A stretch of DNA of 9,310 nucleotides from CAZJDM01 sp964544765 (GTDB lineage: Bacteria; Bdellovibrionota_B; Oligoflexia; CAYFLR01). Of this stretch, positions 5,831 to 9,310 are shown piece after piece. The stretch lies in the NCBI GenBank assembly GCA_964544765.1, contig CAZJDM010000165.1, positions 1 through 9,310 on the forward strand, given 5' to 3'. Positions within the stretch are counted from its first letter, which is position 1. Each line of letters begins with the position of its first letter. The notes beneath the pieces were generated by a model that had not been told where the DNA came from, did not search any database, and was given only the letters and a program-made list of their open reading frames with translations. The position numbers and the translations under genes were made by a program.

Positions 5831-6612
5831 AAATAAATTATTTAAGAATCTCGATAACGGATAGATGTAATCTACACTGTCGATATTGCCTACCTCCAGA
5901 AAAAGTCGAACTATTACCCCACAATGACATATTATCTTTTGAAGAAATCGTTCAAATAACCAATATTGCCACTGAACTGGGTATTAACAAAGTACGTCTA
6001 ACTGGAGGGGAACCTCTAGTAAAAAGAGATATTGTAAAACTAGTAGCCATGTTATCAGGAATTGATGAAATCAAAGATTTATGTATGACCACTAATGGAA
6101 TACTTCTTGAAAAATTTGCCCGACCATTGGCTCAGGCAGGACTGGACAGAGTCAATGTTAGTCTTGACACAATGGATCCAATCAAATACACCCAAATTAC
6201 TGGAGGTGGTGATATAAAAAAAGTTTTTAAGGGTATTGAGAAAGCTAAAAATGCTGGTTTAAATCCCATAAAACTAAATTGTGTTATCCAAAAAGAATCT
6301 TCTAACTCAGAAGGCACCAAAGCAATTGCCATTTATGCCAAAGAGAATGACTTACAGATTCGTTATATCCATGAAATGAATATATTTAAAGGAAGATTCT
6401 CTCAGGTTAAAGGTGGAAGAGGGGGCAATTGTAATCAATGTAATCGATTACGAGTAACCAGTAACGGTATGATCAAACCCTGTTTATTTAGTGATCTTGA
6501 ATACGATATTCGTAAGCTTGGAGTTCATGCGGCATTAACCATGGCCCTTTTAAATAAACCTTTGAGCGGTCAAAACGGTTCTAATGGTAAATTTTATAAC
6601 ATTGGAGGCTAA
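5809..6612 (+). CDS. moaA: Shortened MoaA-like radical SAM protein (GTP 3',8-cyclase family)
   Basis: Canonical MoaA cleaves S-adenosylmethionine and rearranges GTP to 3',8-cyclo-GTP, the first step of molybdopterin synthesis. The start is the ATG at 5809, with AAAGGA at 5793-5798. The N-terminus YLRISITDRC matches the family. The radical SAM cluster cysteines are C20, C24 and C27 (CX3CX2C), followed by TGGEP (65-69), TTNG (94-97) and VSLD (117-120). The second cluster motif CX2CX13C is intact at C208, C211 and C225 with CNRLRVT, and the protein ends in the typical Gly-Gly. It has only 267 residues against about 325-340. About 50 residues between the two cluster motifs are missing (IRYIHEM runs almost directly into GGRGGNC), and the tail after C225 is about 20 shorter. 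No frameshift is apparent, so this looks like a compact subfamily rather than a broken gene. It could be a cyclase or have another substrate. Confidence 0.85.
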   Translation: MLDQFNRKINYLRISITDRCNLHCRYCLPPEKVELLPHNDILSFEEIVQITNIATELGINKVRLTGGEPLVKRDIVKLVAMLSGIDEIKDLCMTTNGILLEKFARPLAQAGLDRVNVSLDTMDPIKYTQITGGGDIKKVFKGIEKAKNAGLNPIKLNCVIQKESSNSEGTKAIAIYAKENDLQIRYIHEMNIFKGRFSQVKGGRGGNCNQCNRLRVTSNGMIKPCLFSDLEYDIRKLGVHAALTMALLNKPLSGQNGSNGKFYNIGG

Positions 6613-6622
6613 TTAAAGTAAT

Positions 6623-7789
6623 ATGAAAAAACAAAAAGGACTTGGTTTCTTTGAGCGTTATCTGACTCTTTGGGTTGGTTTATGTATAATTGTAGGTATT
6701 TTAATCGGTAAATTTGCTCCCAATTTTGCTAAACATCTTGATAGTATGGCGATTGATGTAAATGGCGCACCAGTGGTATCCACACCCATAGCTATCTGTC
6801 TATTTTTTATGATGTATCCTATTATGGTTAAAATTGATTTTGCTAAAGTTGTAAAAGCTGGTAAGAATTTTAAACCTGTTGGATTAACTCTCTTTATCAA
6901 TTGGGCCGTCAAACCGTTTACCATGTATGCCATAGCATTTCTTTTTCTAGGGATCATATTTCGCAATTTGATCGGTTTGGAAGCTATAGACTTGATAAAA
7001 TTACCTTTTGGTCTTGATCTGCCTATAAACGCCAAATATGGTGCCGGAACAGTAATATTAGTAGATGGGATCAAAATGCTTGAAGTTCCGCTTTGGCGCA
7101 GCTATTTAGCGGGCTGTATTTTATTGGGTATTGCCCCATGTACTGCGATGGTATTAGTCTGGGGGTTTCTAGCTAAAGGAAATGATGCTCACACATTAAT
7201 AATGGTAGCAATAAATTCACTTACAATGCTCCTGCTTTACGGCCTTCTGGGAGGTTTCTTATTAGGTGTAGGTAAGCTCCCTGTCCCATGGGAAGCATTA
7301 TTACTATCAATAGGTATTTATGTTGCCCTTCCTTTAGTTGCGGGTTATTTCTCTAGAAAGTGGATCATTCAGGCTAAAGGAGAATCTTGGTTTAAAGAAA
7401 AATTCTTACCTATACTTACGCCAATAACCATCTCGGCCTTGCTGATCACCCTTATCCTGCTTTTTTCTTTTAAAGGAGATGTGATCCTCTCCAATCCACT
7501 TACTATCTTATGGATCGCTGTTCCCCTTTTTATTCAGACCATTGCGATTTTTGTACTTGGTTATTTTTTGGCCAAAATGCTTAACTTAACCTATGAAGAT
7601 GCCGCTCCATCCGCGATGATAGGAGCCTCTAATCACTTTGAAGTAGCCATAGCCACTGCTGTAATGTTATTTGGACTTTCTTCCGGAGCAGCTCTTGCAA
7701 CCGTAGTTGGTGTTCTAATTGAAGTACCGGTTATGTTAATGTTGGTCAAAATCTGTTTGAAAACTCAAAATCTATTTAATAAAAAGTAA
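6623..7789 (+). CDS. acr3: ACR3-family arsenite efflux permease
   Basis: ACR3 carriers (bile acid/arsenite/riboflavin transporter superfamily) expel arsenite across the inner membrane by proton antiport. The 388-residue protein has about ten hydrophobic helices. Motifs visible are PIAICLFFMMYPIMVK (55-70), INWAVKPFTM (92-101), LLGIAPCTAMV (167-177, with the conserved Cys173 of the transport path) and GASNHFEVAIA (334-344, with conserved Glu340), plus SGAALATVVGVLIEVPVML. Between helices 3 and 4, residues about 115-158 form a longer connection than in typical ACR3. It includes YGAGTVILVDGI, which partly echoes the YLAGCILLGI at the start of helix 4. The start ATG lies 10 bases after the moaA-like stop; GGAGG at 6604-6608 is rather distant (14 bases), which hints at translational coupling. 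No arsR or arsC is in the window. The 3' end overlaps the opposing gene by 14 bases with no terminator visible. Confidence 0.92.
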   Translation: MKKQKGLGFFERYLTLWVGLCIIVGILIGKFAPNFAKHLDSMAIDVNGAPVVSTPIAICLFFMMYPIMVKIDFAKVVKAGKNFKPVGLTLFINWAVKPFTMYAIAFLFLGIIFRNLIGLEAIDLIKLPFGLDLPINAKYGAGTVILVDGIKMLEVPLWRSYLAGCILLGIAPCTAMVLVWGFLAKGNDAHTLIMVAINSLTMLLLYGLLGGFLLGVGKLPVPWEALLLSIGIYVALPLVAGYFSRKWIIQAKGESWFKEKFLPILTPITISALLITLILLFSFKGDVILSNPLTILWIAVPLFIQTIAIFVLGYFLAKMLNLTYEDAAPSAMIGASNHFEVAIATAVMLFGLSSGAALATVVGVLIEVPVMLMLVKICLKTQNLFNKK

Positions 7790-8363
7790 ATCCTTCTAGC
7801 AATGTACTTTCAGGAGTTCCGGCTGGCACCCAAGATAAGTCAATAATGGTATAAGTGGGTTCCTTGGTTTGAAAAATAGGCACAACCTTCATATTAAATT
7901 TCGGCTCACCCACACTTAGATAACTCATTAAGATCGTAGAAATACCTTTAAATTCAATATTGATAAACTTCACAGGTTTCTTTAATGTATTAAAGGCACC
8001 CGATCTTTCACACGCCATAAACGTATGAACCGTAGCGGTTTCTCTGCAGATATCTGTCAAATCTAGAACAGTGTTTTTGGCTAGACAATCCGGGCAATGA
8101 ATTCGAAAGGGCAGATAAACAGTCTCCTCATATTCACACGTGGAATTTTCGCATTTGGTCCCTAAAATCTTTCCTTGACCCAAACTTTCAAAAAACACAC
8201 CTTCACCACCATAGGCGTGAACATGAACGATCTCACGTGGGTTGGTAACCCCCATTAATTTACCTTCCTCGTTTCTGATAGGCTGGTTAGGTTCACCATG
8301 ATGAAAAGTACCTTCAAATCTATATCTACCATTTTTTACTTGTACATTTCCACGTATTGCCAT
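7776..8363 (-). CDS. DUF35 zinc-ribbon/OB-fold protein, partner of the upstream thiolase-like protein
   Basis: DUF35 proteins have a zinc ribbon followed by an OB-fold. They form complexes with thiolase-like enzymes (archaeal thiolase/HMG-CoA synthase complexes and the ChsH2/Ltp2-type steroid aldolases), where they help position the CoA substrate. Here 195 residues include four probable zinc ligands, C71, C76, C90 and C93 (CX4C, then a CPDC knuckle). The OB-like beta segment follows from about residue 105, with TVHTFMAC and the late hydrophobic YTIIDLSWVPAG. The N-terminal ~65 residues, before the ribbon, are longer than in minimal DUF35 proteins. AGGGG seven bases before the ATG at 8363 supports the start. 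The gene lies 90 bases downstream of the thiolase-like gene on the same strand, the classic paired arrangement. It ends inside the acr3 3' end (14-base convergent overlap). Confidence 0.85.
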   Translation of the reverse strand: MAIRGNVQVKNGRYRFEGTFHHGEPNQPIRNEEGKLMGVTNPREIVHVHAYGGEGVFFESLGQGKILGTKCENSTCEYEETVYLPFRIHCPDCLAKNTVLDLTDICRETATVHTFMACERSGAFNTLKKPVKFINIEFKGISTILMSYLSVGEPKFNMKVVPIFQTKEPTYTIIDLSWVPAGTPESTLLEGFTFY

Positions 8364-8402
8364 AATTTTTCCCCTAAAATTTTGTGTGTGTCATAGTATT
8401 AC

Positions 8403-8413
8403 CTTGTCACAAG
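8403..8413. repeat. Short palindrome in the gap between the thiolase-like gene and the DUF35 gene
   Basis: CTTGT-C-ACAAG is a perfect 5+5 dyad around one central base in the 90-base gap 8364-8453. It may be an operator or mean nothing; no good promoter on the minus strand and no terminator could be recognised around it. Confidence 0.2.
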
Positions 8414-8453
8414 CTTTGAGCTATAAACTCTTTTGTATTTAAGCCATACATCA

Positions 8454-9310
8454 CTATACATCTTTTTTTATTAAATGATCGGGATCCATAAGAACCGTTG
8501 CTGTAACATGTGATCCAACGCCTGCATGGCTTACCGCTAATCCACGCTTAGCTCCTTTGACCTGTAAATCGGTCCAATCCGCAGGTTTTTGACGATTAAA
8601 CTCTTTCCAACGATTTTCGTCTCCATGCATTTCAGCCCATCTGTTCCAAATGTGATTGGCAATTTCAAACGTCTGCATAATTCCGGTAGCACCTACACCA
8701 TGCATACAACCAATAAGTCCACCGGAAATATTAGATGGCAGTTTACCTGGCTCTCCCGTTTTAGGGTTGGTATGATAACAATCACCGGATTCGACATAAT
8801 CCCTGCCTTCACCATATGGGCGAATGCCAATATCTTCATAAGTTTGTATATCACTAATAGTAAAAGCGTCATGTAGTTCAACAACATCTAAATCTTCGAT
8901 GGGATCAATAATTCCACTCATATTATAGGCGTAATAAGCTGCCATTCTGGCGGCCAAAAAGCTGGTAAATCCTGGATATCTGTCACTTCCTGGAAAACGT
9001 TCTTCTAAATCTTTATATTGATCCGGTGTTTCGTTGGGTAATAAGGGGATGTCCATATTACGTCGACACGCCGGCCTTAAGGTATGTGAACCTGCCGAGC
9101 ACCAAATTCGCAGGGGTTTATTTTTAGTATTTTTGGTTAATTGATAAGCGGTTTCTTCATCGCAAATAATACCACATGCCGCGCCCACACTCATTAGGCA
9201 GCAATCTAAAGCTCGTAAGGGATAAGCTACAACCGGAGAATTAAGTACATCTTGAACAGTAATTTTCATAGGAGCATGAGCAAAGGGATTAAATCGAGCG
9301 TAACCATGAT
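8454..9310 (-). CDS. Thiolase-like protein (SCP-x type acetyl-CoA acetyltransferase or aldolase), 5' end outside window
   Basis: The reading frame stays open through the window edge: codons before the internal Met at 9267-9269 read HGYARFNPFAHAP, matching the family sequence that precedes ITVQDVLNSPVVAYPLRALDCC. The piece is therefore a C-terminal fragment of 284 codons lacking the nucleophilic-Cys region. It shows VVELHDAFTISDIQTYEDIGI (the HDAF histidine typical of SCP-x thiolases), SGGLIGCMHGVGATG, where GHP-x-GATG is usual, and the end AVSHAGVGSHVTATVLM, which aligns with the SCP-x HNLGIGGA-type ending rather than the classical thiolase second cysteine. Such proteins act with a DUF35 partner, which follows on the same strand. 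They catalyse thiolytic cleavage, or in steroid side-chain degradation a retro-aldol cleavage of acyl-CoA. Which reaction applies here cannot be decided from this part. Confidence 0.88.
   Translation of the reverse strand, partial: HGYARFNPFAHAPMKITVQDVLNSPVVAYPLRALDCCLMSVGAACGIICDEETAYQLTKNTKNKPLRIWCSAGSHTLRPACRRNMDIPLLPNETPDQYKDLEERFPGSDRYPGFTSFLAARMAAYYAYNMSGIIDPIEDLDVVELHDAFTISDIQTYEDIGIRPYGEGRDYVESGDCYHTNPKTGEPGKLPSNISGGLIGCMHGVGATGIMQTFEIANHIWNRWAEMHGDENRWKEFNRQKPADWTDLQVKGAKRGLAVSHAGVGSHVTATVLMDPDHLIKKDV

Noticed and set aside
6658..7074. A 138-codon open frame antisense to acr3
   Set aside because: It lies opposite a clear ACR3 coding region and has no ribosome binding site or recognisable domain.
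8589..8887. Open frames on either strand inside the thiolase-like gene
   Set aside because: They lie wholly within a well-conserved gene in other phases and resemble nothing; they are shadows.

Overview
The window is low-GC (A/T-rich, estimated by eye), densely packed bacterial chromosome of ordinary metabolic character. It shows no phage, transposase, integrase, CRISPR array, tRNA or rRNA. Shine-Dalgarno sequences (AAAGGAGGGG, AGGAGG, AGGGG), a Sec signal peptide, acyl-CoA enzymes, molybdenum-cofactor genes and an ACR3 arsenite carrier suggest a heterotrophic Gram-negative-type bacterium. The gene set fits the broad delta-proteobacterial region (Desulfobacterota, SAR324 or Bdellovibrionota-like), but that placement is an inference of low confidence.

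Layout. (i) 1-287, plus strand: the C-terminal end of an EamA/DMT-type carrier, apparently frameshifted. (ii) 264-1067, minus strand: an unrecognised 267-residue exported protein whose 3' end overlaps (i). (iii) 1068-1327: an intergenic region with two adjoining inverted repeats. (iv) 1328-4454, plus strand: an acyl-CoA dehydrogenase followed closely by an AMP-forming acyl-CoA synthetase resembling plant AAE17/AAE18, probably one operon. (v) 4491-7789, plus strand: a sigma70-like promoter, then moeA, a shortened moaA-like radical SAM gene and an ACR3 arsenite-efflux gene, probably one operon. The moeA/moaA junction is built from four degenerate 31-32 bp tandem repeats. (vi) 7776-9310, minus strand: a thiolase-like gene (5' end outside the window) followed by a DUF35 zinc-ribbon/OB-fold partner. 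Its 3' end overlaps that of acr3.

How the genes may work together. The synthetase would activate a carboxylic acid to its CoA thioester and the dehydrogenase would introduce the alpha,beta double bond. The SCP-x-like thiolase/DUF35 pair would carry out a C-C bond cleavage or condensation, so both flanks look like acyl-CoA catabolism. The central operon is different. MoeA inserts molybdate (or tungstate) into molybdopterin, and MoaA normally makes the pterin precursor from GTP. Here MoaA is about 60-70 residues short yet keeps both Fe-S cluster motifs and the C-terminal Gly-Gly. Co-transcription with an arsenite exporter could reflect a link between a Mo or W enzyme and arsenic chemistry, but no such enzyme is in the window.

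The points most worth a second look are the short MoaA with its divergent MoeA partner and arsenite carrier, and the tandem repeat spanning the moeA stop and moaA start. No complete novel defence or mobile system was found.
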